From assembly GCF_004216915.1 (NCBI RefSeq), contig NZ_SGXD01000001.1, positions 372,001-436,000 on the forward strand: DNA of 64,000 bases, written 5' to 3'. Under the pieces are notes generated by a model that saw nothing but the letters and a program-made list of their open reading frames with translations, did no database searches and had not been told where the DNA came from. Source of the DNA: Motilibacter rhizosphaerae (lineage in GTDB: Bacteria > Actinomycetota > Actinomycetes > Motilibacterales > Motilibacteraceae). The position numbers and the translations under genes are program-made. Below are positions 7,311-15,877 of the stretch, one piece after another; within the stretch, counting starts at the first letter, position 1, and every line of letters begins with the position of its first letter.

Positions 7311-8687
7311 TCACGTCGCCGTCACGTCGAAGCCCTGCTGCTTGCCGTACTTCACGATCGCGTCCTGCCAGGCCTTCAGCCCGTCGTCGAGACTGCCGCC
7401 GCCCTGGTACGCCTTGCCCACGGTGTCCCCGAAGACGCTGTTGGCGTAGACCTGGTAGGGCAGGTAGTTCCAGCCCGCGGACACGGTGTTCGCCGCGCCC
7501 TGCAGCACCTCGTTGATGGCCTGGCCGGAGAAGTAGGCCGGCTTGGTGGCGACGAACTCCGGAGACGACAGGTCGGCCTTGGTGGCGGGGAAGCCGCCGT
7601 TCGCGAGGAACACCTTGATGCTGTCCGGGCTGGCGTTCAGCCACTTGAGGAACGCGGCGGCGAGGTCAGGGGTCTTGCTCTGCTTCATGACGGACTCGGC
7701 GCTGCCGCCGTTGTTGGCCGTGACGGGCTTGCCGTCGTAGGTCGGGATGGGCGCGACCGCCCAGTCACCGCTCGCCGCCTTGACCGAACCCTCCAGCACC
7801 CCGGGCATCCATGCCCCGGTGACGAGCGAGGCGATCTGCCCGTTGCCGAGCTGCTTGTACCAGTCGTCCGTCCAACCCGGGGTCGGCGAGAGCAGCTTGC
7901 CCTGGATGAGCTGGCTCCAGACCGCGGTCCACTTCTTCGTGCCCGGGTCCTGCAGGTCGACGCTCACCTTCGTGCCGTCGGTCCGGAACGGGCGCCCGCC
8001 GGCCTGCCAGATGAGGCTCGTCGTCATACCGGCGTCGCCGGTGTCGGACGTGATGTACGCCTTCGGGTCGGCCGCGTGGATCTTCTTGGCGGCGGCGACG
8101 TACTCGTCCCAGGTCTTCGGGACGGCGACGCCGTCCTTGGCGAAGACCTTCTTGTTGTAGAACAGGGCCATGGGCCCCGAGTCCTGCGGGAGGCCGTAGA
8201 CCTTCCCGCCGATGCTGACGGAGCCGAAGGTGCCCGCGCCGTACCGGTCGGCGAGGCTGGAGAAGCCGTAGCCCGAGAGGTCCAGCAGCGAGTCCGAGAG
8301 GGCGAACTGAGGGAGCGCGAAGTACTCGATCTGCGCGACGTCGGGAGCGCCCGAGCCGGCCTTCACGGCGTTCTGCAGCTTCGTGTACTCGTCGTTGCCG
8401 GTGCCGGCGTTGACGAGGTTCACCTTGACCTTGGGGTACGCCGCCTCGAAGGCCTTCACCTGTGCCTGGGCCGAAGGTGTCCAGGTCCAGTAGGTGAGCT
8501 CGCCGCCCTTCTGCAGCGCGGCGGCGAGCTTGTCGGAGCCGCCAGCCCCTGCAGCAGCGGCAGAACCGCCGCTGCTCGTGGAGCTTGCGGTGTCCGAGCC
8601 ACTGCTGCTGCCACAGGCCGCGAGCGCCAGACTGGCGGCGGTCGCCAGCCCGACGAGGCCGACGGACGTGCGGGTCTTGCGGGACAT
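7311..8687 (-). CDS. ABC sugar importer, extracellular solute-binding lipoprotein
   Basis: Substrate-binding protein of 458 residues (family 1, MalE-like). The type II signal peptide ends in the lipobox LALAACGSSSG, so it is anchored outside the cell membrane. Typical landmarks are GGELTYWTWTPSAQAQVKAFE, YNKKVFAKDGVAVPKTWDEYVAAAKK and GAWMPGVLEG. It is the third gene of the importer operon, unusually placed after both permeases. No ATPase gene is present, so the importer probably uses a shared MsmK-type ATPase. The likely ligand is a galacto-oligosaccharide or related sugar, judged from the neighbouring GH35 and GH5 enzymes. Confidence 0.9.
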   Translation of the reverse strand: MSRKTRTSVGLVGLATAASLALAACGSSSGSDTASSTSSGGSAAAAGAGGSDKLAAALQKGGELTYWTWTPSAQAQVKAFEAAYPKVKVNLVNAGTGNDEYTKLQNAVKAGSGAPDVAQIEYFALPQFALSDSLLDLSGYGFSSLADRYGAGTFGSVSIGGKVYGLPQDSGPMALFYNKKVFAKDGVAVPKTWDEYVAAAKKIHAADPKAYITSDTGDAGMTTSLIWQAGGRPFRTDGTKVSVDLQDPGTKKWTAVWSQLIQGKLLSPTPGWTDDWYKQLGNGQIASLVTGAWMPGVLEGSVKAASGDWAVAPIPTYDGKPVTANNGGSAESVMKQSKTPDLAAAFLKWLNASPDSIKVFLANGGFPATKADLSSPEFVATKPAYFSGQAINEVLQGAANTVSAGWNYLPYQVYANSVFGDTVGKAYQGGGSLDDGLKAWQDAIVKYGKQQGFDVTAT

Positions 8688-8732
8688 GGGTGTCCCTCCA
8701 CTTCGTTGTGCGGGGTGGGATGGGGAAGGGGT

Positions 8733-9614
8733 CTACTGCTTGACGCTGCCGGCCGACAGGCCGGACTGCCAGTAGCGCTGCAGCAGCAGGAACGCCGCGA
8801 CGATCGGCAGGATGGTGAGCAGGGAGCCGGTCACCACGAGGTTGTAGATGGGGTGCGCCGCCACTCCGGTGGCCTGGGCGCTCCACTGGTTGAGCCCGAC
8901 CGTCAGCGGATACCACTTCGGGTTGCTCAACATGATGAGCGGCAGGAAGTAGTTGTTCCACGTGGCGACCACGGCGAAGAGCAGCACGGTCACGATGCCC
9001 GGGGAGAGCAGGCGCACCGCGATGGTGAAGAAGATGCGGATCTCCCCGGCGCCGTCGAGGCGGGCCGCCTCGAGCAGCTCACCGGGGACCGCGTCCACGG
9101 CGTAGGTCCAGATGAGGTAGAGGCCGAACGGGCTCACGAGCGAGGGCAGGATGATGGCGAACGGCGTGTTGGTCAGCCCGATCTTGCTGAACAGCAGGAA
9201 GGTCGGCACCGCCAGCGCTGTCCCGGGGATCGCGATGGCGCCCAGCACCACGGCGAACACCGCACGGCGGCCGGGGAAGGCGTACTTCGCCATGCCGTAG
9301 CCCGCGACGGTGGCGAGCACGGTCGCCCCACCCGCGCCGAGCACGACGTAGAGCAAGGTGTTGCCGAGCCAGTGCAGGAAGATGCCGTGGTCGTAGGTCA
9401 GCGTCTCGCGGATGTTGCCGAAGAGCCGGAAGTCGCCGAACCACAACCCGAAGCTGGACAGCAAGGAGTCCTGGGACTTCGTCGCGTTGATGACGAGGTA
9501 GGCGAGGGGGACGAAGGAGTAGGTGACGAACAGCGCCATGACAGCCGTCAGCGCGAGGGACTTGCGCTGCCTCGGGGAGCGGCGGGCGGACGCGCGGTGC
9601 GCGGCGATGCTCAT
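8733..9614 (-). CDS. ABC sugar importer permease, MalG type
   Basis: Inner-membrane permease of 293 residues with six predicted helices and the EAA-type coupling motif ELLEAARLDGAGEIRIFFTIAVRLLSP that contacts the ATPase. The ATG at 9614 overlaps the stop of the preceding permease gene (ATGA). It ends NYNLVV..RYWQSGLSAGSVKQ, the usual MalG tail. It works with the 9611-10537 permease and the 7311-8687 binding protein. Confidence 0.9.
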   Translation of the reverse strand: MSIAAHRASARRSPRQRKSLALTAVMALFVTYSFVPLAYLVINATKSQDSLLSSFGLWFGDFRLFGNIRETLTYDHGIFLHWLGNTLLYVVLGAGGATVLATVAGYGMAKYAFPGRRAVFAVVLGAIAIPGTALAVPTFLLFSKIGLTNTPFAIILPSLVSPFGLYLIWTYAVDAVPGELLEAARLDGAGEIRIFFTIAVRLLSPGIVTVLLFAVVATWNNYFLPLIMLSNPKWYPLTVGLNQWSAQATGVAAHPIYNLVVTGSLLTILPIVAAFLLLQRYWQSGLSAGSVKQ

Positions 9615-10537
9615 CGGTCCTCCTCGCGGGTGCCGCGTGCCTGCACGGTGTAGGCGATGACGGCGGTGATGACGCCCATGACGATCGCGACGGTGGCTGA
9701 GTAGTTGTACTGCTGGCCGGCGAAGGAGAGGTTGTAGGCGTACATGTTCGGGGTGAACGCCGTCCCGATGACGTTGGGGGCGAACACCTTGAGCAGGTTG
9801 GGCTCGTTGAAGAGCTGGAAGCTGCCGATGATCGAGAAGATCGTGGCGATGACGATCGCTCCGCGCAGGGCTGGGAGCTTGACCGAGACGATCGTCCGGA
9901 GGGCGCCGGCGCCGTCGATCTCCGCTGCTTCGTACAGCTCGCCAGGGACGATGCGCAGTGCAGAGTAGAAGATCAGCATGTTGTAGCCGAGGTACTCCCA
10001 CGTCACGACGTTGCCGATGGAGGCCAGCACGACCTTCGGGCTGAAGGGGTGGAGCACCGCTGAGCCGAGCGCGTCGTTGAGCGAGCCGGTGAGCCCGAAG
10101 CGGGGTCCGTAGATGAAGCCCCAGATCAGCGCGGCGACCACCCCCGGCACGGCGTAGGGCAGGAAGAGCGCGATCCGGAAGAACGACGGCAGGAAGAGCT
10201 TCGCACTGTCGATCGCGAGCGCGGCGACGAGCGCCAGCCCGAGCATCACCGGCACCTGCACGGCGAGGAAGAGCAGGGCGCGCAGGAAGGCGTGCCAGAA
10301 GTCGCTGTCGTGCAGCACCTCCTCGTAGTTCGAGAACCACACGAGGTGGTTGCCGCCGATGAGCTGCTTGCGGTGCAGGCTGAGGAAGAACGCGTAGCCG
10401 ATGGGGACGAGCAGCATCGCCACGAGGACCAGCACGAACGGCCCGACGAACAGCCACCCGGTCCAGGACCGCTTGCTCCGTCGGGTCCGCACTGCCACGG
10501 GTGGTGCCGAGCGTTCCGCGAGGACTGTGGGCGCCAT
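9611..10537 (-). CDS. ABC sugar importer permease, MalF type
   Basis: First gene of the importer operon, 308 residues, with six helices. The coupling loop is GELYEAAEIDGAGALRTIVSVKLPAL. The start is the ATG at 10537 (MAPTVLAERS), because the open frame upstream passes through the promoter and operator region. It is divergent from the GH35 gene. The palindromic box at 10551-10564 sits immediately upstream, consistent with repression by the local LacI protein. Confidence 0.9.
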   Translation of the reverse strand: MAPTVLAERSAPPVAVRTRRSKRSWTGWLFVGPFVLVLVAMLLVPIGYAFFLSLHRKQLIGGNHLVWFSNYEEVLHDSDFWHAFLRALLFLAVQVPVMLGLALVAALAIDSAKLFLPSFFRIALFLPYAVPGVVAALIWGFIYGPRFGLTGSLNDALGSAVLHPFSPKVVLASIGNVVTWEYLGYNMLIFYSALRIVPGELYEAAEIDGAGALRTIVSVKLPALRGAIVIATIFSIIGSFQLFNEPNLLKVFAPNVIGTAFTPNMYAYNLSFAGQQYNYSATVAIVMGVITAVIAYTVQARGTREEDR

Positions 10538-10550
10538 CGACCCTCCACCA

Positions 10551-10564
10551 TGTTTACGCAACCG
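10551..10564. promoter_or_regulatory. LacI-type operator A
   Basis: TGTTTACGCAACCG; its reverse complement CGGTTGCGTAAACA is nearly identical to the box at 13916. It overlaps a possible -35 (TTACGC, 10554-10559) for the GH35 gene and lies 14 bp upstream of the permease start. Confidence 0.65.
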
Positions 10565-10582
10565 TCTTCGGCAGAGTAGCGT
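10554..10582 (+). promoter_or_regulatory. probable promoter of the GH35 gene
   Basis: TTACGC (10554-10559) and TAGCGT (10577-10582) are separated by 17 bp and flanked by operators A and B, which overlap the two hexamers. Prediction by pattern only. Confidence 0.45.
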
Positions 10583-10595
10583 GTTTACGTCAACA
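10582..10595. promoter_or_regulatory. LacI-type operator B
   Basis: TGTTTACGTCAACA, an imperfect 14-bp palindrome with central CG. It is located over the expected transcription start of the GH35 gene and its centre is 31 bp from that of operator A, about three helical turns. Confidence 0.7.
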
Positions 10596-10622
10596 TACAA
10601 GCCCTCCATGCGAAGGACCGCG

Positions 10623-12377
10623 ATGGCCCGCACGTTCGAGATCGGCGAGCAGGACTTCCTCCTCGACGGCAAGCCCTTCCGGATCCTGTCGGGCGCCCTG
10701 CACTACTTCCGCGTGCACCCCGACCAGTGGGAGGACCGGATCCGCAAGGCGCGCCTGCTGGGTCTCAACACCGTCGAGACCTACGTGGCGTGGAACGCGC
10801 ACGCGCCGGACCCCGACGTGTTCGACCTCTCCGGAGGCCTCGACCTCGGTCGCTTCCTCGACCTCGTGCACGCTGCGGGACTGCTCGCGATCGTGCGGCC
10901 CGGCCCCTTCATCTGCGCCGAGTGGGACGGAGGAGGCCTGCCCGCGTGGCTCTTCCGCGACCCCGCCACCGGTGTGCGCGGCCACGAGGAGCGCTACCTC
11001 GCCGCGGTCGACGCGTACCTCGAGCGGCTCGCACCCGTGCTCGTGCCCCGCCAGGTCGAGGCCGGCGGGCCCATCGCGCTCGTGCAGGTGGAGAACGAGT
11101 ACGGCGCGTACGGCGCGGACCAGGACTACCTGCGCCACCTGGTGGAGCTGTACCAGCGGGTCGGGCTCACGGTGCCGTACACCACGGTCGACCAGCCCAC
11201 GGACGAGATGCTGGCGGCGGGCAGCCTCCCCGAGCTGCACAAGACCGCGTCGTTCGGCTCGCGCCCTGCCGAGCGGTTGGCGACGTTGCGGCGGCACCAG
11301 CCGACAGGCCCGTTGATGTGCGCGGAGTTCTGGAACGGGTGGTTCGACGCGTGGGGCGAGCACCACCACACGACCGATGCCCAGCAGTCCGCCGCCGACC
11401 TCGACGAGCTGCTCTCCCTCGGTGCGTCGGTCAACCTCTACATGCTGCACGGCGGCACGAACTTCGGCTTCACCAACGGCGCCAACGACAAGGGCGTCTA
11501 CCGGCCGACGGTGACGAGCTACGACTACGACGCGCCGCTCGACGAGGCCGGGCACCCCACCGCGAAGTTCTGGGCGTTCCGCGAGGTGCTCGCACGCCAC
11601 ACCGTCGTCCCGGACGAGGAGATCGCTCCCGCCGCTCCCGCTCCCGCCCTCCGGGTGCCGGTGCAGCGCGTACGCGCCCTGTCCGACGCCCTGGGCGAGC
11701 TGGGCACCTGGCGGCGGGGGACCAGGCTGCCGTCCTTCGACGACCTCGGCCACTGGTCCGGCTTCGCGGTCTACCGCACGCGACTGCCGCACGGTGCAGG
11801 TGGTGTGCTCGAGCTGGGTGAGGTGCGCGACCGCGCCCTGGTCAGCGTGGACGGCCGCCCAGTGGGGGTCCTGGCCCGCGACTCGCACGAGCGGAGGCTG
11901 TCCCTCCCGCCTGGGGAGGTCCTCGAGCTGCTGGTGGAGGACCAGGGCCGGGTCAACTACGGCGCACGCATCGGCGAGGCGAAGGGCCTGGTCGGGCCGG
12001 CCCGCGTCGACGGCGCGCCCCTGCGGGACTGGGAGGTCATGCCGCTGGAGCTGGACCGTGCGGCCGAGGCGCTGTCCGGGGCGCCAGGACCGCGGTCAGC
12101 ACTGAGCGCTGGGCCGGTCCTCGTGGGCACCACCTTCGACGTCGCGAGCGCTCCGGCGGACCTGTTCCTCGACACCTCCGGCTGGGGCAAGGGCGTGGCA
12201 TGGGTCAACGGCTGGCCGCTCGGCCGCTACTGGTCGCGCGGACCGCAGACGACGCTGTACGTGCCCGGCCCCGTCGTCCGCGAGCGCGGCAACGAGCTGG
12301 TACTGCTCGAGCTCCACGCCGCGCGCGACTCCGTGTCGTTCGTGGAGGGACTGCGCCTCGGCCACACCGAGGCCTGA
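10623..12377 (+). CDS. GH35 beta-galactosidase, cytoplasmic
   Basis: Enzyme of 584 residues that hydrolyses terminal beta-galactosides. GH35 landmarks are LSGALHYFRVHPDQW at the start, GPFICAEWDGGGLPAWL, the acid/base motif VQVENEYGAYG (E159) and the nucleophile in CAEFWNGWFDAWGEHH (E235), then LHGGTNFGFTNGAN. C-terminal jelly-roll domains end with WGKGVAWVNGWPLGRYWSRGPQ. There is no signal peptide, so it acts on imported oligosaccharides. The start is the ATG after GAAGGA; an ATG 15 bp upstream has no good ribosome site. It is divergent from the importer and flanked by LacI operators A and B. Confidence 0.93.
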   Translation: MARTFEIGEQDFLLDGKPFRILSGALHYFRVHPDQWEDRIRKARLLGLNTVETYVAWNAHAPDPDVFDLSGGLDLGRFLDLVHAAGLLAIVRPGPFICAEWDGGGLPAWLFRDPATGVRGHEERYLAAVDAYLERLAPVLVPRQVEAGGPIALVQVENEYGAYGADQDYLRHLVELYQRVGLTVPYTTVDQPTDEMLAAGSLPELHKTASFGSRPAERLATLRRHQPTGPLMCAEFWNGWFDAWGEHHHTTDAQQSAADLDELLSLGASVNLYMLHGGTNFGFTNGANDKGVYRPTVTSYDYDAPLDEAGHPTAKFWAFREVLARHTVVPDEEIAPAAPAPALRVPVQRVRALSDALGELGTWRRGTRLPSFDDLGHWSGFAVYRTRLPHGAGGVLELGEVRDRALVSVDGRPVGVLARDSHERRLSLPPGEVLELLVEDQGRVNYGARIGEAKGLVGPARVDGAPLRDWEVMPLELDRAAEALSGAPGPRSALSAGPVLVGTTFDVASAPADLFLDTSGWGKGVAWVNGWPLGRYWSRGPQTTLYVPGPVVRERGNELVLLELHAARDSVSFVEGLRLGHTEA

Positions 12378-12402
12378 GCCGCCCGGCCGGTCTCGCGCAC
12401 GA

Positions 12403-12441
12403 CGGCGGCCGGGTCGGGGACGCTCCCCGGCCCGGCCGCCG
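12403..12441. terminator. bidirectional terminator between convergent GH35 and GH5 genes
   Basis: CGGCGGCCGGG and CCCGGCCGCCG form an 11-bp stem, and the intervening 17 bases contain a second GGGG/CCCC stem. It lies between two converging genes, so it probably serves both. Confidence 0.6.
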
Positions 12442-12457
12442 CGCTCGTGCGCCTGGC

Positions 12458-13897
12458 TCAGCTGGTGGACCAGCTCTGCCCCGACCGCCCGTCGCAGGTG
12501 CCGACCTCGACCGCGGTGCCGTTGCCGGTGCCGCCGCCCACGGTCTCGAGGCACAGGCCCGGGTAGCCGACGCTCGCGATCGCGCCGCTCTCCTGCACCT
12601 GCCAGTGCTGGGCCGCGGAACCGTCGCAGGGCCGGATCTCCGCCGCGCTGCCCGCAGTCCCCGCGACCGGCTGGACGCAGCTGCCGCCGTAGATGCGCAG
12701 CTCGCCCGCTGCCGTCACGTCGAAGGCCTGGTTGCCCCCGCCGTTGCACTCCCACAGGTCGAGCGCCGTACCCGGCGTGGTGGCGAAGCCGGGCACGTCG
12801 AGGCAGCGTCCCGCGGCGACGTTGGTGACGGGACCACCGGGAGGAGCGGCCGGCAGGTCGTTGACCGGCTCGTGCGTGCCGTAGCCCCAGCCCCAGCGCA
12901 GCTGCGCGACGCCGCTGGCGTTGTTGTCGATGAGCTTCCCGCTCGTCGTCAGCGACTCGATGGAGTACGAGTCGCCGGTGCGCAGGCCGGGCCAGTAGAC
13001 GATGCCCATGTGGCGCGCACGGGCGATGTCCGTCGTCGCGGCGAAGTAGGCGGTGGACGTGTTGCCGTCGTGCGCGCCGTAGTTCAGCCCGGTGGTCATC
13101 GGAGAGCCTGCCTCGTCGATGATCGTGCGCCCTGAGTACGCGCCGATGCGCGGCTCGAGGTTGGCGACCCACTCGGCCTCGGTCGTCGCGCTGCCCCAGA
13201 AACCGTAGAAGTGCAGCGACAGCAGAGTCCCGTCGAGGGCCGCTGTGCCGCCTACGCCGGTGACGTCGTCGTTGTAGCCCGTGCCGGAGATGACGACGCG
13301 GCCGCGGGGGACGTCAGCGTGGCGGGCGAGCCAGCCCGACGTGACGGAGACCCACTGCGCGAGCGTGTAGCCGTGGGGTTCGTTCATCGGCTCGAAGTAG
13401 ACGCGCGGGTTGCCCTCGTACGCCTCCACCACGGTGTCCCACATGGTGTTCCACGCCGCGGTGTCGTCGACCTTGCCGTCCTTGCTGGTGTCGGCCTCCC
13501 AGTAGCTGAGGATGACCTTGTCCCCGCGGTCGGTCGCAGCGTCGATCGCGCCGCGGTACGAGTCCCACCATGCGGTACCCACGCTCGCCGGGTTGACGGG
13601 CAGGCGCAGGGTGTTCGCGCCGAGGTTGCGCTCGAACCCCTTGGTGATGTCGCGAGCCTTCGCGTAGACCGTCCGGTAGCTGTCGGCCGTCGAGAGGCCA
13701 CTGGGGACGACGGCATCGCTGGCGTAGTTGTCCCGCGGGTCGGCCCAGTTGACGCCGCGGAAGTCGTTGGTGCCGGCCTTCGGGACCTCGAGATGGCTGG
13801 CCGAGGCGACGGCGGCAGGGCCGAGGACGACGGCCGCGGCCGTCATCGCGACAGCCGCTCGCCGCAAGCGCGGAGCGAGGCGGGGGGTACGGATCAC
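12458..13897 (-). CDS. secreted GH5 glycoside hydrolase with C-terminal ricin-B (CBM13) domain
   Basis: Exported enzyme of 479 residues. A signal peptide (RRAAVAMTAAAVVLGPAAVASAS) is followed by a TIM-barrel starting FRGVNWADPRDNY. The acid/base is in YFEPMNEPHGY and the nucleophile region is RTIIDEAGSPM. From about residue 345 there is a beta-trefoil lectin module with CLDVPGF, LDLWECNGGGNQAFDV and HWQV repeats, a sugar-binding CBM13. The start is a GTG after AAGGAGG. It is divergent from a close paralogue lacking the lectin. The GH5 subfamily and substrate are not resolved; the context suggests a galactose-containing polysaccharide. Confidence 0.87.
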   Translation of the reverse strand: MIRTPRLAPRLRRAAVAMTAAAVVLGPAAVASASHLEVPKAGTNDFRGVNWADPRDNYASDAVVPSGLSTADSYRTVYAKARDITKGFERNLGANTLRLPVNPASVGTAWWDSYRGAIDAATDRGDKVILSYWEADTSKDGKVDDTAAWNTMWDTVVEAYEGNPRVYFEPMNEPHGYTLAQWVSVTSGWLARHADVPRGRVVISGTGYNDDVTGVGGTAALDGTLLSLHFYGFWGSATTEAEWVANLEPRIGAYSGRTIIDEAGSPMTTGLNYGAHDGNTSTAYFAATTDIARARHMGIVYWPGLRTGDSYSIESLTTSGKLIDNNASGVAQLRWGWGYGTHEPVNDLPAAPPGGPVTNVAAGRCLDVPGFATTPGTALDLWECNGGGNQAFDVTAAGELRIYGGSCVQPVAGTAGSAAEIRPCDGSAAQHWQVQESGAIASVGYPGLCLETVGGGTGNGTAVEVGTCDGRSGQSWSTS

Positions 13898-13915
13898 GAG
13901 CTCCTCCTTGAGTCA

Positions 13916-13929
13916 TGGTTGCGTAAACA
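13916..13929. promoter_or_regulatory. LacI-type operator C
   Basis: TGGTTGCGTAAACA, one of four copies of the box. It lies 19 bp upstream of the GH5/CBM13 start, downstream of a possible -35 TTGACG on the minus strand (13959-13964), a position expected to block transcription start. Confidence 0.68.
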
Positions 13930-14059
13930 GCGGTCATGGTCGCTCCTCTGTGGCGGCGCGTCAAGACGGCGCCGCGTCCGGTTCGTGTGCTTCTCGGAGC
14001 AAGGGGCCTCCGGGGCCGGCCTTGACAGCCCGTGTCGGCGCAGCACACACTCGTGAGGC

Positions 14060-14073
14060 TGTTTGCGCAAACA
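14060..14073. promoter_or_regulatory. LacI-type operator D, perfect palindrome
   Basis: TGTTTGCGCAAACA is a perfect 14-bp palindrome. It follows a TTGACA hexamer at 14022-14027 and a CACACT at 14046-14051, so it sits near the transcription start of the downstream GH5 gene. Confidence 0.75.
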
Positions 14074-14127
14074 TGCCAAGCAGCAGCGACGTCCTCGTCG
14101 CCACGCGCTCGAGTCGAGGGAGACTCC

Positions 14128-15129
14128 GTGCTACCTCCGCGTACCCGCGTCCGGCTGCTCACCTCCGCCGCAGCGGCCCTGCTCGCGGCGCCCCTGGTCA
14201 CCGCGGTCGGCGCCCCCGACGCGGCCGCGGCGACCAGCGGCATCCGCGGCGTCAACTGGGCTGACGCCCGCGACAACTACGTCGCCGGGTGGGTGATCCC
14301 GACCGGACTGACCGCGTCCGACACGTACGCGACGGTGCGCAGCAAGGCCGCCGGCATCCTCGGCGGCTTCCAGTCCCAGCTCGGGGCGAACACCGTGCGG
14401 CTGCCCGTGAACCCCCAGTCCGTCAGTTCGTCCTGGTGGGCGAGCTACAAGGGGGCGATCGACGAGGCGCGCGCCCGGGGCATGAGCGTGGTCCTGGGCT
14501 ACTGGGAGGCTGACACCAGCAAGGACGGCACGATCGACGACACGGCCGCCTGGAACGCCATGTGGGACACCGTGGTCACGGACTACGGCAGCGACAGCGG
14601 CGTGTCCTTCGAACCGATGAACGAGCCGTTCGGCTACAGCCTCAGCGCGTGGACCTCGGTCGCTTCCGGATGGCTCTCCCGCCACGCGAGCGTCCCGCGC
14701 GGCCGGGTGCTCGTCAGCGGCACTGGCTACGACGACGACGTCACCGGGGTCTGCGCCGCGAGCGCGCTGTCAGGAACCCTGCTGGCCCTGCACTTCTACG
14801 GCTACTGGGCGAACGACACGACCCGCTCCGCCTGGACCACCAACCTCAGCGGGCGCATCGGGAGCTGCGGCTCTCGCACGGTCATCGACGAGGCGGGCGC
14901 TCCCATGACCACCGGGCTGCAGTACAGCGGCGGCCCGCAGGACGGCAACACCTCCACCGCGTACTTCGCTGCCACGACGGACTACGCGCGCGCGAACGGG
15001 ATCGGGCTGGTCTACTGGCCGGGGCTGCGGTCGGGTGACACGTACTCCATCACCAGGCAGAGCGGGTCCGGGCTCGCGGTGAACAATGCCTCCGGCGTCA
15101 CACAGCTGCGGTGGGGCTGGGGGCTCTGA
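14128..15129 (+). CDS. secreted GH5 glycoside hydrolase, paralogue without lectin domain
   Basis: Exported enzyme of 333 residues. The signal peptide (RLLTSAAAALLAAPLVTAVGAPDAAAA) is followed by IRGVNWADARDNYVAGW. The acid/base motif SFEPMNEPFGYS and nucleophile region RTVIDEAGAPM match the divergent paralogue almost throughout, but this copy ends after the barrel (LRWGWGL). The start is the GTG after GAGGGAG at 14116-14122; an in-frame ATG at 14032 lies upstream of operator D and is unlikely. Likely a tandem-inverted duplication followed by loss or gain of the CBM13 module. Confidence 0.87.
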   Translation: MLPPRTRVRLLTSAAAALLAAPLVTAVGAPDAAAATSGIRGVNWADARDNYVAGWVIPTGLTASDTYATVRSKAAGILGGFQSQLGANTVRLPVNPQSVSSSWWASYKGAIDEARARGMSVVLGYWEADTSKDGTIDDTAAWNAMWDTVVTDYGSDSGVSFEPMNEPFGYSLSAWTSVASGWLSRHASVPRGRVLVSGTGYDDDVTGVCAASALSGTLLALHFYGYWANDTTRSAWTTNLSGRIGSCGSRTVIDEAGAPMTTGLQYSGGPQDGNTSTAYFAATTDYARANGIGLVYWPGLRSGDTYSITRQSGSGLAVNNASGVTQLRWGWGL

Positions 15130-15178
15130 GCGGACGTCCTCCGCGGACGGGCCCACCACCCTATAGGGTCCCCAGCCA
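15130..15178. other. flank outside the putative transposon left end
   Basis: Short non-coding stretch after the GH5 stop. It contains a perfect 12-bp palindrome, ACCCTATAGGGT (15158-15169), ten bases outside the first TTGTCC repeat. This could be part of a GH5 terminator or a feature of the insertion site. Confidence 0.35.
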
Positions 15179-15251
15179 CTTGTCCGCGTGTGAGCGTGAG
15201 TTGGCGGCTCGTCTCGAGCTCTTGTCCGACGGTTGTCTCACCAGAGTTGTT
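15179..15251 (+). repeat. putative transposon left end with TTGTC repeats
   Basis: CTTGTCC at 15179-15185 and 15221-15227, TTGTCTCA at 15233-15240 and TTGTTC at 15246-15251. All read on the plus strand. The same words occur on the opposite strand at 53242-53308. Confidence 0.5.
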
Positions 15252-15439
15252 CTTGTTGGGCAGGTGGCGTCGGGGCGTCCGCGAGGGGCCGGCGGCGGTA
15301 CTCGAGAAGGTGCCGAGGGGCACGGTGCGGTGAGAGTCCGGAGCGATTGGTCTGTGCGCGGGATTCGCCTGTTGCCGCTCGAAGCGGGAGCCGTCCGGGG
15401 GACGCCGAGGCCGTTCCCTCGCCGTTCGTTGCGCGCCGG

Positions 15440-15689
15440 GGTCGTTGTCCCAGCCCAGTAGCCGGCCCGGGCGGCGGCGACGTCGGCGGGGCGCCGGGGG
15501 TCGCTGCTCGCGCCGTTGTCGGTGAAGTCCTCCTTGTGCGGCTCGTAGCCTTGGGTCAGGCCGTTCCGCCGGCGCCGCCTATGTAGGCGACGGTGACTTC
15601 GTCGAGGGTGATCGCGAGGGGCTCGCTGACGGCCGGTCGCGGACGGCGTGGGGGTTCCGCTGCAGTTCCTCGATCCTGACGGTGAGCAT
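15440..15689 (-). pseudogene. frameshifted remnant of a small gene, unknown
   Basis: An ATG at 15689 with AGAAGGA upstream opens MLTVRIEELQRNPHAVRD. Coding character then jumps frame to RPAVSEPLAITLDEVTVAYIG and jumps again to NGLTQGYEPHKEDFTDNGA followed by DPRRPADVAAARAGYWAG. All three segments use nearly 100% G/C third positions, which supports former coding. Two small indels would restore one ORF of roughly 80 residues. It could be a decayed gene inside the transposon end, or an assembly error in GC-rich runs. Family not recognised. Confidence 0.4.
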
Positions 15690-15877
15690 CGTCCTTCTCG
15701 TTCTGGCCGGGCCGCTCCTTGGGCTCGGGCCCGGTCGCCGACCGCCCGCGGCTCCCGGATGGGCAGCGGCGGTCGCGCCTTCCCTATCGGTGTCCGGGGT
15801 CGGAGCGGGCTACCGGGCGACCCGTCCGGGAACGGGGGCGTCTCGGTGCCGGGGTGCGCGTCCGCGGGGCCGGGGTG

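Noticed and set aside
7095-9653. 852-codon plus-strand ORF
   Set aside because: Antisense to the LacI, binding-protein and permease genes, all of which have family motifs; its own product has none.
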